Source: Schistosoma mansoni (lineage: Eukaryota > Platyhelminthes > Trematoda > Strigeidida > Schistosomatidae). From it: 64,000 bases of DNA. The notes under the pieces are model-generated. The model searched no databases. It saw only the letters and a list, made by a program, of their open reading frames with translations, and had not been told where the DNA came from. The position numbers were made by a program, and so were the translations under genes. Shown here in pieces: positions 50,080 to 62,615 of the stretch. The DNA is taken from NCBI RefSeq assembly GCF_000237925.1, contig NC_031495.1:17876435-17940434 (forward strand), written 5' to 3'. Position 1 is the first letter of the stretch, and each line of letters begins with the position of its first letter.

Positions 50080-50652
50080 GGTGTCAAGAAATTCACAACC
50101 AACACCTTATTGGTTCTGTCTGCCCCCGAATGCCCTGGTACGGCCGAGAGTGGGGAGGACCCGCCCTCTCTCGAAATGCTCTCACATGGCCACGTGCATA
50201 TAGCCTCTGTCAAGGAAGTCCTACTCACTGCCTTCTCGTGGCACCGGTGTTGTTTACGAAAGTGAGAGGATGAAAAGCTAATGTCCGGCGCTTTAAACGG
50301 GTTGGTGGACACTGCGAGTCCACCTAGGGGAATTGGAAAACCCTGATTCCAAACCAATGGTGCACTTGGGCTCCAGTATCCTGAGGGAACAAGTGGCGTA
50401 TGTACCAATCGTCCGTTACCGGCTACTATGAGACTGCATCTCCCCACGATACTCCACTACCTTGCGGATCAGACCTTCAGATCGAACGCTCCGGGTGTGG
50501 CCCCTTAAGAAAACCACCTGCTTCGGTCTGGGCACCCGGGCAGTATCATAGTCATCACACAATTAAATGAAATGACCGTTTTTTGTGTGGCGCATATATA
50601 TCTGGTGCCCCTTTGTACCAATATTTATGTGTTCGAATAAATAAATAAATCT
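50080..50652 (+). mobile_element. Short non-autonomous element sharing the LINE's GC-rich module and 3' tail
   Basis: About 50140-50360 matches the GC-rich module of the LINE at 1790-1505 (gccgagagtggggagg, catggccacgtgcata, gtcctactcactgccttct, ggattgaaaatgcc-type blocks through ccaaaccaatggtgca). It then runs through a GC-rich body (cttgcggatcagaccttcag, tctgggcacccgggcagt) to the LINE 3' tail at 50586-50652 (gtgtggcgcatatatatctg ... aataaataaat). No RT or endonuclease lies between. Best read as a deletion derivative or SINE-like partner moved by the LINE. The 5' end is approximate. Confidence 0.7.
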
Positions 50653-50685
50653 GTCTGATAACTAATGTATCGAGTAATTGGGAGG

Positions 50686-50950
50686 TGAGACTATAATTTA
50701 TATACCTTTGAGAAACGTCAAAGCGACTTTTAGAAACTTCACCAGCCTACTAGGGTTTAAGGAGGATTATGGGTTAGTATGGGAAAGCATAATCGAAATT
50801 TAGTTAGAAGCCTATGTTGGGGATTATATCAAGGAATTACATTAAAAAGTAATATCAATTATAATGCCAAAATGCTATATAGGCATATGGACGAATGAAT
50901 TTTGAGCCAAACTCTAAAACTCGCTATCTTAAACCTGATAAATTGAAGTT
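50686..50950 (+). repeat. Dispersed repeat core
   Basis: Starts aggtgagactataatttata, then ctttgagaaacg, and later caattataatgccaaaatgc, catatggacgaatgaatttt and gccaaactctaaaact. Same order as the cores at 19209 and inside the TIR elements. It directly follows the short LINE-derived element. Confidence 0.65.
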
Positions 50951-50994
50951 TCTCTGATTTACCCGAGAGTTTGCCAAACTTAGATGCATTCTGG

Positions 50995-51014
50995 ATATAT
51001 ATATATATATATAT
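50995..51014. repeat. (AT)n microsatellite
   Basis: Ten AT units just downstream of the dispersed repeat core. Confidence 0.85.
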
Positions 51015-51479
51015 GACAAGAAATTCTAGGTAGAGGATTATAAAGAACCTGATGGTATACTTACTAGTTCGTCCATGTACCCATAAGTAAAACATTTCCA
51101 TATCAACAAAACTCGGGCTGGTAACTGTGACGTCGACAAGACTATAAGAAAGCATCGCAAGCTCCTAACTTGAAAAAACTATCTGTTCGTTATTCAAAAC
51201 TCTTTCGAATATTGCTAACCTTGCCGCGCCTTTCGAAGGGGAAGTTTAATCCTAACGTGATTTGCATTACTCAAACTTTAGCTGTGTTCTTACGTAACAA
51301 AAGTACCATTTCTGATCTAAAGAATCTATTCTGAGCTATACGTTCGGTAGATTACTTTTTTTGAGTTTCACCCAACTTAATAGTTAACTGTGGTTTTGCC
51401 TCAGCTTACTATTCGGTTTTTTTCAGTTTTTCACGTAAAGGCTAGTTTCAGCTTACCGTGACCCTTTTTTATACAATTC

Positions 51480-54400
51480 AGTGTACTATGTTTCTTTTAA
51501 CGGCCCTAAGCTTTCTGCTTGTATTTATAAGACAGTTTACGTCAATATATTTATGAAAAACTCATGCAAACGGACTGGATGCCGTTTCTCTGTTACATCT
51601 GGCATGCAGTGTGACAACTGCAAAGGTTGGTCCCACGGAGTTTGTACAGACCTCACAGCAAATGCCTATAACAGAATCAGTAAATCGGATCTTAGATGCG
51701 TATGTTTTGTATGCAACACGGATTCTGTAGTTTTGCTGAGTAACATCATTGTCTGCGGAACGAGTTGTCTGGAAGCTTGTTAAATGACAGTCACACAGCG
51801 GGTAGACAAACAAGGACGTGCATTGTGAACAAGAAGAGGGATATCGACAGGTCTACTATCGATGGAGCAGGTAATAGCACTAGTGAAGACATGCAGAACC
51901 TCAGCGCCGTCATAACGTCGATGGTCATAAACTCCCTCAGCAAACTTCGGTCTCCCAGAGCAGAGTTTTTGAATGCAACAGTGGTTCCCAAAAACTCTGT
52001 AGGTGATTGGACCTACGTTAACAGAGTTTAAAAAAACCAGGCGTCACCGTCTAAGCTGAACATCCCAAGTATTGTACGGAAATCAACTGGTAACTTGGCC
52101 GCACAGTCTACTCCCAAGAACGTCCGTCCGGTCATCAGAAAGCCTAGGAATCGGAAACGCTCTTCAACCTTCCAATAAGTGGGAGCCGAACCTGGATGCA
52201 CTGGGAAACCTGGGAAATCAATAAAGGTTTGTGATGACTCTCTGATAATCATGAACCTTAAAGACAACGTTGACCTTACCCTCAGTTTGCAGGACAAAAA
52301 TGACAGGATGATCTGAGGATAAATAAATAGGAAGCTTGAACTTCCCAGAATAGAGCCTTTGACGGTCACACGGCTCAATTGAAGAAAGGACTCCAACCAT
52401 CATAACCACTCGAGGCTACTTCGTGTAACACTCAGGAATGCTTCCGACGCAGAGGACGTTCTGCTAGCTAGTCACTTACTAAAATCCGATGAGAACGTAA
52501 GAATGCTGCCCGACATACCATATTCTGATCAAAATCTCATCCTGAACATCCCTAAAGAATCTCGCGAGGCGTCTTTCCGTGGAAGAAATATCATTGCGCA
52601 AGGGGTGCAGGAAAATACGGACCCTGCCCAAGCAAACTCTGACATTAGTGGATGGGAATTCATCAAGCAATCCTTGAAGCCCCAAAACATACTGACCCAA
52701 CATGTGACGAGACTAGCCAAGAAGGACGGATATTATAGACACCGGCTAATGAAGATAACTTTCCCATCCTCCCATATGGTGGCTGCAATTCGGGAAGCAT
52801 TTCGTGCCAATAGACGTCGGTTGCCAACTGGAATCCATATGTATCCGGATGGGCCATACGACACCAGTATCAAGCACAAAGGCAAGTTGGAGCTGACAAT
52901 TCCACTTTTGGACTGTCTTGATCGTAAAATAATCCTGTAAAGGACAGGGACTACCAACTCGGAAAACCATGTACAGGTAGGCTACCTGTCTATTCACATA
53001 AGGCTCATACAGACAAGCAGGAAGAAGCTCACGCGTTTCGAATCGAAAGCACGAACTACGTTTACATGAATAAGTCAGCTTTAGAGGACTATCTACATCA
53101 GGTGGATTGGGATGTTCACCCTGAACTTGAAGTGGATGCTCATAGGGATTTCTTACTGCACACGCTCTTATGTGCTAATAAGCATTCAGTTCCTCAAACG
53201 GTCGCAAAAAGCTACGAACAACCTACAATCATCAAAAACCGCACTCTTCGTTTGCTAAGCCGCAAAAGGCAGTTGGCCGAATACAAACGAATTGACAACA
53301 ACGGCACGCACAGGCAATATAAACATATAAGGAACATATGCACAAAGGCAATAAAAGAAGACAGGCTTTAGTACCAGACCAAGCTTATCGATAAATTTGT
53401 CTCCAACCCGAAAAGCTTACTCCGTTATGCAGCGTCTCTTCGACAAGCTAAAACTGGAGTTTCCCAACTGCTAGATCCTATTGGTCCGACCAATAACGAC
53501 GGGTATGCCGCTAACCTTTCGGTTGAACAATACTCTTGGACATTCCAACCGGCCAACATCAACTATACTGATGAAAGCTTCATCTGCACTGGACTTTCCG
53601 AAATGGACCTGAGCGCTGACCTGGTGCTCCGTAAACTGCAACACATAAGAAAAACACTTCTCCCGGTCCGGATATGGTTCATTCTGCTATACTGAGGGAA
53701 GCGGCTTCACACTCGCTAAGCCGAAGCAAATTTGGAAGCTGGCTCACATCACACCAATTTTCAAAGGAGGTCAACGCAGTGAACCCTCAAGCTACCAACC
53801 AGTGGCCCTTCTCTCCATACCTCCTAAAATTATGGAGTCTCTAATATACGACGGTATACACGAATACTTATTATCCCTAGAGTTCTTCTCCCCCCAACAG
53901 TATGCTTTCAGTAAGGGTCATTCTTGTATGACCAACCTGCTGACTGGGCAGATAGATGGATAACCATCCTTGATAGCAAGGGGAGGGTTGACGTCATTTA
54001 CCTGGATTTCTCAAGAGCTTTTGATAGGGTCATACATATATGTCTTATCAATAAGCTTAGACGATTGGGTATCAAACCCCCTCTGATTGACTGGCTCGCT
54101 TCATATCTAGAAAACCGACATTTTAAGGTCAGGGTTAACTTCACTCTCTCTCTCAGGCTATGGAATGTCCTAGTGGGCTCCCCCAGGGCTTAATACTAGG
54201 ACCTCTTCTCTTCTTGGTTTACATTAACGATCTTTCACAACAAGTTTCATCTGACTTATCGCTTTTTGCTGATGATGTGAAACTTGGGAGAGAGATACGT
54301 AACCAAAAGGATATACTTGCACTTCAGAAGGATCTGACTCGACTTCAAAGTTGGGCAGACGACAACGGACTTACCATCAACAATTTCAAATGTAAAGTAG

Positions 54401-55180
54401 TCCACCTGAGAAATGTTGCAGACTACAACTACTACTTAGGTAACTCCTCTCTAGAGGTATCCGAGGTTGAAAAAGATCTAGGGGTGTTGGTATTCTACGA
54501 CTTGAAGTCTTACGCTAATCGCGACAGAACGCCTTCCGAGCAAACCTTGCAGTGGTGACGTTGAAGCGCAATTTCGGTGAGTTCTACTGGGGGACTCTTC
54601 ATATGGTCTTCAACAGTCTTACTCGTTCTCAATTAGAGTACTGAGACATAGTATTTCCTCTCTCACCCAAAAAGGATAAAGATACTCTAGAACGTATCCA
54701 TCGGCGAGACACGGAATCAGCTCGGGGACTCGAATTCAAGCCTTGTGAAGATCCCCTCCAATCACTAAAACTTTACCCGTTAGAGTACAGGCGTCTTAGA
54801 GGTGACCTTCTAATGGCTTACAATATTCTTAACACTTCTGGTCATTCCCTTAAGCATCTACTTAAGCTTAGTCACAACACTAACCTAAGGGGTAACACCC
54901 AGAAACTGGAGACCCGACACTGCAGGACGAACTGTATACACTACCCCTACTCCTCAAGAGTGGTCAAATGCTGGAATTCGCTGCTGACTGAGCTAGTCCA
55001 AGAGACTTTCTAGGAGTCCTTTGAGAGAAAACTTGACCTATTCTAAAGGACTAACGATAACATCATTGTAATTTGCTAATTTCTTTTTTTCCTATTACGG
55101 TTATTATACCTAGGTTCCTGCCTGGAGATATTGCTGATAAACTGCTACCAGACGCGGAAGCCCGTTAAGGGAAAGCTTCT
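51480..55180 (+). mobile_element. CR1-clade LINE (SR1-like), lacking its endonuclease, inactive
   Basis: A PHD-type zinc finger (MQCDNCKGWSHGVC, CVCFVC; about 51560-51720) and ORF1 C-terminal part (YRHRLMKITFPSSH, up to 52940) are followed almost at once by pre-RT sequence (YLHQVDWDVHPELE from 53085). The RT is recognisable as ITPIFKGG, SYQPVALLSI, VIYLDFSRAFDRV, WLASYLENRHFKV, LPQGLILGPLLFLVYINDL and LFADDVKL. The C-terminal region reads EYRRLRGDLLMAYNIL and RVVKCWNSL. The whole endonuclease domain is missing between about 52950 and 53040. Stops and frameshifts break the remainder. The exact 3' end near 55180 is uncertain. Confidence 0.9.
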
Positions 55181-55189
55181 TCTACTCCG

Positions 55190-56145
55190 TCCACAATCAT
55201 TTGAGCGATTTAAATCAGTAGTATCCAAAAAATACAACTTTCTGCTAATTTCTAGACACTTCTGTAACGGAAACATAGGGTATTTGTAAGATCGTAGTAA
55301 CTGACATTAGTTTCTTTCGTGTCAATATACCACAATGATAGATTTGAAGAATGGTGCGTCCGTTAGCATGTTAGCAACTGTTGAACAGTGGTATCTTCCC
55401 CTTTATCCCCACTCAGTGTAATCCCGAATGACCAAAGTTTTGCTTTAGACTGATTACGGATGCGGGAATGACTGCCTCTTAGGTTAATATTAGGCTGAAG
55501 ATGCACCGGATTGCCCAGGTTTACGCATGTTTGCATAAATTCAGAGTCTTCAAAATCATATTCGATTAAGCGAGCTAATAGTTTCAGCCTACAAGAGTCT
55601 AACAGAATAACATAAACGCCGAATTTTTAAAGTCTCTTGTTGGGGTTGTGTCATTTGATGGACTAGCTCAATTTACCTAATGGTTAGTCCACCTTGCCTT
55701 CTTAGTACATATAAGAACGGGTGACCGTTTATGTTTTGTCTAGAATAACAGTACGAGGAACAATGAAGCCGGGTTTTTTGACCAATTTTATGACTAACTA
55801 ACTGTTCAACATCGGAGGTCGTTGACTGTGAAGAAAAAATATGAGGGATAGTTTACGAAGAAGCAGGAAGCTGAGTTTATAATTGTTGGGCTGATCAAGT
55901 GTCACTTCACTGACTGGCATGAGTTCGCACTGCTTTGTGGCTATACTTACGATTGGTTGATATTTTGACTACAATAGTTAAATACTTCTAATTCTGGTAA
56001 GGAAATATGATTTTAGTTGATGAGTTCTGTAAACCTTATTCTTCCTACGGAATGCCTTGTTTTGAGTCTATTGTCAGATACCACCAAAGTATCATCGTGA
56101 TTGTTGGCTATCGGATGAGGAACCGAAAAATGTAGGACTCGGGTC
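55190..56145. other. No feature recognised
   Basis: Between the CR1 element and the Gypsy fossil. Mixed composition, no coding or repeat signal that I could name. Confidence 0.35.
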
Positions 56146-56149
56146 TTTC

Positions 56150-58245
56150 GGTTCTACAGAAGGAAAATGGATATGAGTATGGTTTCCTTCTTAATACGTT
56201 GCTTTGATTCGTTCGACGGTGATGATATCTTCTGTTTCGTTCTTATCGATTATATAATACCTAGGTTCACGCCGAAGAACTTTGTAGGGTCCATTGTATG
56301 TTTGTCCCAGGGGTCGTCGAATGAGTCGCGACGTACATAGACGTGTGTACCATATCGTAAGTCGGGTTGAACGAAAACATGATTTGATTGCAGTCCAGTG
56401 GAAACAAGATTAACTGAACATATTGCGTTTGTAAGTCTGTTCGTGTAGGAGTTCAGATCCATAGTCATTGGGGAAGACGAATTCTTCTGGAAGTCGGAGT
56501 GTCGTTCCATAAACGAGCTGAGCTGCAATTTATCCAAAATCAGCTTTCACTGCATTTTGGATACCTAGTAAGACGATTGGGAGAGCTTCGGTCCACTGTG
56601 AAAAGTTTATAGCTGAGAGTGAAACTTTAAGCTGTCAGTGAAAGCGTTTGCTTGTGGGTGGTGGACAGTTGTTCGGAATCGTGTTATTTCTTATAGTGTG
56701 GCCAGACAATAGAAAAGTTCAGATTCGAACTGGCGTCCATGGTCTGTAGTGATAGTTGAAGAGCAGCCGAAGTTTACTACCCATCGTTCGACGGAGGCAC
56801 GGGCCACTGTTTCACCAATAATGTCCTTGATGGGTAATGCTTCTGGCCATCGAGGGAAATGGTCTACGCAATTTAAGAGATAAGAGTATCCACTTGAATC
56901 TGGTAAGGGTCCTACCAACTCCAGATGAACATGGTCGAAACGAGCACCAGGGATTTTGAATGAGCCTAAGGGACATTTGTTGTGTCTAATCACCTTAGAT
57001 TTCTGGCAACTCACACAGGAGCGTGCATACTCCCTCACGTCTTTATTCATATCAGGTTAGCGAAATCGTTCTGCCATGAGGTTGTTGGTTGCACAAACAC
57101 CTGGATGAGAAAGATTATGAAACGTATTGGAGACGTTGCGTCGATAGTGTTTCGGCACGATTAAACGATCCCGACCTGTCCCCATCTGTTTAATGCGCAG
57201 TTTTAGGGCCGTTGAAGATAACTCGCGTTGATGACCAGCGTCTTCTATTTGAAGCAGAACGAGTGTTAGAAGGTCGATTCTTTGGAAACTCTTCAAGGAA
57301 GTTCTACAAGCCAAGGCGTCCGTGATTACATTGTTTGCCCCAGCAATGTGTTGTTTATCTGAAGTAAACTGCGAAATATAGTTCAGTTGTCGAGACTTTC
57401 GAGGAGCGTACGTATCTTGAGGCGAACTTAAAGAGAAAGTAAGGGGCTTGTGATCAGCGAAAAGAGTGAATTCTCAGCCTTCATAGACTGTTGAAAATGA
57501 TGTAAAACACAATGCATAGCTAGGAGTTCCCTACCAAAAGTCTTGTACCTCGATTCAATGTCTAACAAACGTCTCAAGAAGAATGTCAAAGGTTTCCAGG
57601 AGTGTTTAACCCATTGTTGCTGAGTGGGATGCGACTATTGCGATACTAATAGGCACTTGAGTGTCCTGATGTGTTAGCACCGTTGCCTTTGCGATAAGTT
57701 CCTTAGCTGTGAAGAATGCTTTTCTCGCGGTATCATCCAAATTGATGGATTTCGCATTTCCACAAAGTTGGTCTGTTAGCAGTTACATAAGAGACACGCA
57801 GTTTGGTATGGACTGTCTATAGAAACTTACGAGGCTATTAACAGTGCGTAATTGCTTAATGATGGTCGGTTCTAGTAATCTCGGATGGCCACCACTTTGC
57901 TTCTTAGAGGTCGGATGCCTTTAGTATCAATAGCGTCTCCAAGGAAATCTAAGGAGTGAGTTCCGATTTGACATTTCTGAATGTTTACATTAATTCAATT
58001 CTTTAAAAGTTGTTCGAACACAATGTTCAGATGCTGGAAATGGAATTCTCTGTCCGGACTTGCTATCAAACAGTCATCAACATACACATGTACGAAGTTG
58101 ATCTACTGCGATTGCGTGACCGAGCACCTTCAGCTAGGTGAAACGATTAAAGCTAATGTTGTCAGCATCAAATGTCGAAGACTTACAGATCTATTGATTT
58201 TGGGGATTTATTAACCGCTACACGTTTTTTCTCAATGACGAGGAA
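56150..58245 (-). mobile_element. Ty3/Gypsy LTR retrotransposon fossil, internal part only
   Basis: Minus strand. Integrase core and zinc-finger side are recognisable at about 57314-56691, with post-integrase sequence to about 56150 and RNase H / late reverse transcriptase remnants at about 57340-58245. No LTRs were identified on either side. The fossil is broken many times and looks old; gag and protease are not seen. Which schistosome Gypsy family it belongs to was not resolved. Confidence 0.85.
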
Positions 58246-58255
58246 TCGGTTTTAT

Positions 58256-58520
58256 CAATAAATAGTTTCAGTTCAGTTTCAGTTTCAGTTTGGAAAGAAC
58301 AGGAGGCTTGATGGCCTGTGTTAGTTCTGGCACTGAAGGTCTATCAGTTGATCCGACTTTCTTTTGAAAGAGTCGACGGATGGAGCCTCAACAACGTGCT
58401 GAGGTCATGAATTCCACTCGTCGATGACTCCATGGGAAAGTCGATAGTCAGCTAACAAGTAATTCGTTCTGGGCTTGTGAACGTTTTTGGAGCGTCCTCG
58501 TAAATTTTCGAAACTGCAAA
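58256..58520 (-). mobile_element. CR1-type LINE 3' fragment with TGAAAC tail
   Basis: The minus strand reads LRGRSKNVHKPRTNYL, LSHGVIDEWNS and VEAPSVDSFKRKLDQLI, the C-terminal end of a CR1-clade reverse transcriptase. A short TGAAAC-unit repeat follows (58262-58290), as expected at a CR1 3' end. It is a 5'-truncated copy next to the Gypsy fossil, and of a different subfamily from the CR1 at 51.5 kb. Confidence 0.75.
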
Positions 58521-58889
58521 CTAAGCGAAGCGATGAATAAAGAAAAAAGAAAAAGAATAAATTTCTTACATGTAAAAACGAAATCGATATTTCTTAGATT
58601 TATTGTCCTTGCTGCAGGAACGTAGAATAGAAACGGTAAGCCTGTACACCAAGCATTGGTTTCAACATCCAACAAAATTGACCGCGTTCCTTGATTAGCT
58701 TCGTTCGACCTTCAGATGCAAAAGTTACCTGAGTCCGTTTTAGATATCTTTAGAATTAAGTTTGTTTTCTTGTCCATGTGCTTTCTTATTATGACTCTTT
58801 GTCTTTGACTGACTTATTTTCATGTACGGATGATGTTTATATATGAGAGATGATCCTGGAATTCGTTAGGTTCACGAAAATCAATGCCT

Positions 58890-59175
58890 AGACTTTAATT
58901 TATGGACGAATCAATCAAAATTAGGATAACAGGTCTTGGATTTTGGTGCAAAATTCATTCATTCATTAGGCTTAGGAGCGATATGACATTTTATTTGATG
59001 TCAGTTCGCGATGAAAACTCAATCTAATTCCTAACCTTAATCATCAGTTGTAAATCATGATACTCATTCTTAACACTGGTTCATAACCCTCATTCAGTCC
59101 AAGTTAGTAGGTGGACATTCCGAAGGTTACTTTATTCTTGTTCAAAGGTCGTCCATAAACCTTAATGTTGCCAAA
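58890..59175 (-). repeat. Dispersed repeat core, reverse orientation
   Basis: The minus strand reads tttatggacgacctttgaac, gagggttatgaacc, gattaaggttaggaatta, gttttcatcgcgaactgaca and ends near ccaagacctg. Same family as 19209 and 50686. Confidence 0.7.
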
Positions 59176-59183
59176 CTAATTCG

Positions 59184-59208
59184 ATATATATATATATATA
59201 TATATATA
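59184..59208. repeat. (AT)n microsatellite
   Basis: About twelve AT units immediately next to the start of the reversed repeat core. Confidence 0.85.
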
Positions 59209-59531
59209 CATTAGTTACTTATACATATATTATGTTCGATCAAATACATAATCTTGATAATTGTGAGGTTATGTGGTATACTCATAACAGATTCTGGTTT
59301 CCTTGTTTATTGTTTATGTTTACAACTATATAAGCTTCCATCATTGGAAGAAGACAGCACTTTTTTAGTAAAGCTTATGACAAAGTGCATAACAAAAACC
59401 TGAATGTACTAAGACCTGGTTTCTTTTCGAGATTTCCTAGAAATTCTCATTTCGGTTTGTGCTACATACACGTTATGTATATTTCCTTAGTTAATGGATT
59501 GCGTAATAACATAGAATTACTAAGCTATAGG

Positions 59532-60284
59532 GGCGAGACTAAAGAACATGGACGACCTCTGAACGACTCTTAAATGACCTTGAGAAATATTAGCCAATCA
59601 GAAGACAGTTAGCATACAGTAAAAATATATTATACAAAACTCAAAAATTAAAGGGGATACTGTTCTTTTACATGAATCAAAAACTTATCAAGGTCAGATA
59701 TAGGTTCAGAAGTTTTAAAATTGTAGTGCATCCGGCACAGGAACTCATCCTTGTGGCTCCATAGTAGTCAACCTCTGGAACCATGACAAAGTCCCGAAAA
59801 TTCTTTTAGCCTCGACCACATAGTTTCAGTGTTGTCGGTATGTTGGTATGGTTTAGGATTAGGGTTAAAGTTTAGGGTTGCGGTTTAGGGTTAAAGATGA
59901 GACTATAAATTATGGACGACATTTGAGCGACGCTAGAGTGAATCTGAGAGTGTCAACGTAATAACTAAGACTAAATGAGGGTTATAAACCTGTGTGAAGA
60001 ATTCAAATTATGATTTACAGTTCATGGTTAAGGTTAGGAATTATACTTAGGGTTTTCATCATGAACTGACATCAGCTATAATGCCACAACTCTATCCAAA
60101 TGTATAATTGAATTCTGCGCCAAAATCTCATGATAACTTATCTTGTAGACGCTTAATTATCATGTTTTCTTTAAAATCTGTTGTAAACCGACCGTACGTA
60201 AGCGTCAGGTACCGAACTTAGCGCCGTGACCTTGAAAACCCGCGAAAGCTTCTGATTGGCTCGTCCATGTTCTTTAGTCTCGCC
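59532..60284. mobile_element. Non-autonomous TIR element, copy 2 (753 bp), with 8-bp target duplication
   Basis: Begins ggcgagactaaa-gaacatgg-acga and ends with its exact inverted partner (24 bp perfect). It is flanked by gctatagg at 59524-59531 and again at 60285-60292, a perfect 8-bp target site duplication. Inside it is closely similar to 28937-29668, including the nested core from about 59898. No transposase frame exists, so it is a MITE-like element moved in trans. An 8-bp duplication fits hAT, P or Merlin superfamilies; the ends were not matched to one of them. Confidence 0.9.
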
Positions 60285-60292
60285 GCTATAGG

Positions 60293-62615
60293 CAACTTGT
60301 TTATGGGTTTGGAATATTACCAGGTTGAAAATTTTAAGGTTTATATTCGTATGGGTTCTTGAGTTCATAACACGTAATTACTTCGTTCCTCGAACTATTA
60401 TTCATTATGATCTATATGTGTTTTAAGAACCTTATAACATCTAGCCAGGTGTTGACTAACTTCTCATTTATATTTGGGCTTGTGCTCGTGTTCCACACAC
60501 GTCTGGTCTTTTTATGACCCTTTTTTGGGCTCTAGGAACTGTCCAGAGGGGTAACAAAAAAGTCCCAATGGTCACCCTAACAAAAGTTCCATACGGGTAA
60601 CCTGGCAGTATGTAATTATTTTCTTAAAGTACTGAGAAAGTTAAGAGGGAATTCTATCATAATTCATGCCGTTTTGACCAGGATAATCTTAATCCCGGTA
60701 ATTCATCTAGTTTTAGTTTAAAAACTGCCTAAAAGGGCATTATGTGGGACTAATATGAATAGGTTAGCATAAAAATGCTCTCTAACCCCTGTAGCGAAAG
60801 TACAGACAGGGAGATTCAGTTTTAGAGAACGCTTTATTAAAGTAATTGATTAATTGTTCTTAGTACAAGAAGGTATATATTCTGAAAGACTTCCTATAGC
60901 CAAGTTTATTATCTAATTCCTCGCTTTTTTTCAGGTGATTGTAAGATCGAAACAAGAACTTCCAATTTTCGGTACTTAATGTCCACTTCTTGTCCTTTGG
61001 TCGCAGATTTCAAGTGTACTTTGTCCTTTATTCATACTTAAAAAGGATTCAAGACCGTAGAATATGGTTAAAATATGAGGTACATGTAGTTACAAATTTT
61101 ATAACATATATATACTTTTTCATTCGACTTTGACCTCCATGCATTAATTACTTTATAACTTTTAGCACCTATGTACTGTATTCATTCTTTCGGCGATATT
61201 TTGCGTAGAAAAGGATTAATATAATATAAAGTGGATACCAATCATATATTTATTTGAGTTCTGCTTATTTCTAAGGCTAGTAATTGTGTCTTGTTACACC
61301 AAGTTGTTCTAATAGAGCAACGTTCAAAATTTTGACCGAGCTATAGATGACGTTGCAAAATGTCCAGCAACCATGTTTTGCGTTGTGTGTATCAAGCGTT
61401 TGCTCATAATACTAACCGCATCGTTTTAGTTGAAAGCTTACTTCAACTGGAGAATTCTCGCCGAGTATTATTGTGAAGTTAGCAGGAATAAGGTTTTATG
61501 TTCGTGATTGAATTGGTACGAAGAGGGAAAACAGCCACCAGCAATAATAGCAGGCATTAGAGCTCATTTGAGGTTTTATGACTCTGTAACAGACATATTA
61601 ACTAAGGTCCATGCGGTTTCGGTATTATGGAATGAGATCATATAATTGACGTTGAGCACCCATAAGATATTGTTTAGCTACATTAAAATGTATGGTATTT
61701 TGAATATCAGAAAGCTTGACCATATCAGGAAGCAGTAAAATGAAAACATAAGAAAGCTAGTCTTCAATAATTAAGCTTTTTACTTAACGCCGTGAAAAAT
61801 TATTTTATCCAGTTAGATTTCTTATAATAGTTATGACTGCTGATTAAAATTGTTTAAGATTACATTTATGTCATATCTGTTTATCAGTCATACCCGATAT
61901 GCATTTTGTATAGTAACTTGACCTTAAATTAACTGTCCTTTTATATATTTCATTCTAAAAAAGTTTGAGGTCTAGAGTTACTGGTTTCTACTCTAAGTAC
62001 CTTGTTACTCGTATTAATCGTAAATAAGTTCCAAACTTTATAAAGTATCTTGCCTGTTTGATTCTGAAAATAAGTTTGGGAACCTAAAGTTCATTTCACT
62101 CTAGCGTGTTCCGTGTTTTTTATGGCTTCACCACTTCACTTTCGTATGATATCTTTATGGGACTTGTAACTTTGATATTTCAAGTCAAAAATAACCTTTA
62201 GTAGTCTAGATAGTTTAAATACTCCCATTTGTTTGGTCAGTCTATACCTTAAAGACGCCCGAGACACGTACAGTAAAATTAAAATAAATATTAAACACAT
62301 TCTTTAATCACTTAAGGAATGATTTATTTGAAGATCTCTAAATGAGATTGCTGTTAGCCATATGAAGTGACATTATTTTTAATATGATTTTTAGTTTGAA
62401 TTACCTATTTGAACTGCTTATATTTCACAGTAATTGCTTGAAAACGGCTTTTTACCTTTGTAACAACGTGTTCACAACTATGGGCTTCTATGTTATGGTT
62501 CATAGTATTCTGATTTCCCTCAGTTATTATTTGCCACATCATCGTATATGTATAAACATATGTAATCTCGTTGCTTATCTAATGTATTCATAATTTTTAT
62601 TTCATATTTTGTCAG
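60293..62615. other. No complete feature; possible first exon of the PH-domain gene inside
   Basis: AT-rich, no repeats recognised. The only coding lead is ATGAG followed by gtacat at 61075-61080, discussed with the PLEKHJ1-like gene. Confidence 0.35.
61075..61079 (+). CDS. Possible five-base first coding exon of the PLEKHJ1-like gene
   Basis: ATGAG before a gtacat donor would supply M and two bases of R. Joined to 62616 it gives MRVNSKELG, which resembles the MRYNEKELQ start of vertebrate PLEKHJ1. So short a motif can occur by chance; the intron would be 1.5 kb. Confidence 0.3.

Noticed and set aside
49833-50447. 204-codon minus-strand open frame
   Set aside because: It is the antisense of the GC-rich LINE-derived element. 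High GC in that block keeps stops rare.
51562-51813. PHD-type zinc finger region read as a host transcription regulator
   Set aside because: The finger is the usual ORF1 start of CR1-clade LINEs and is followed by the rest of such an element.
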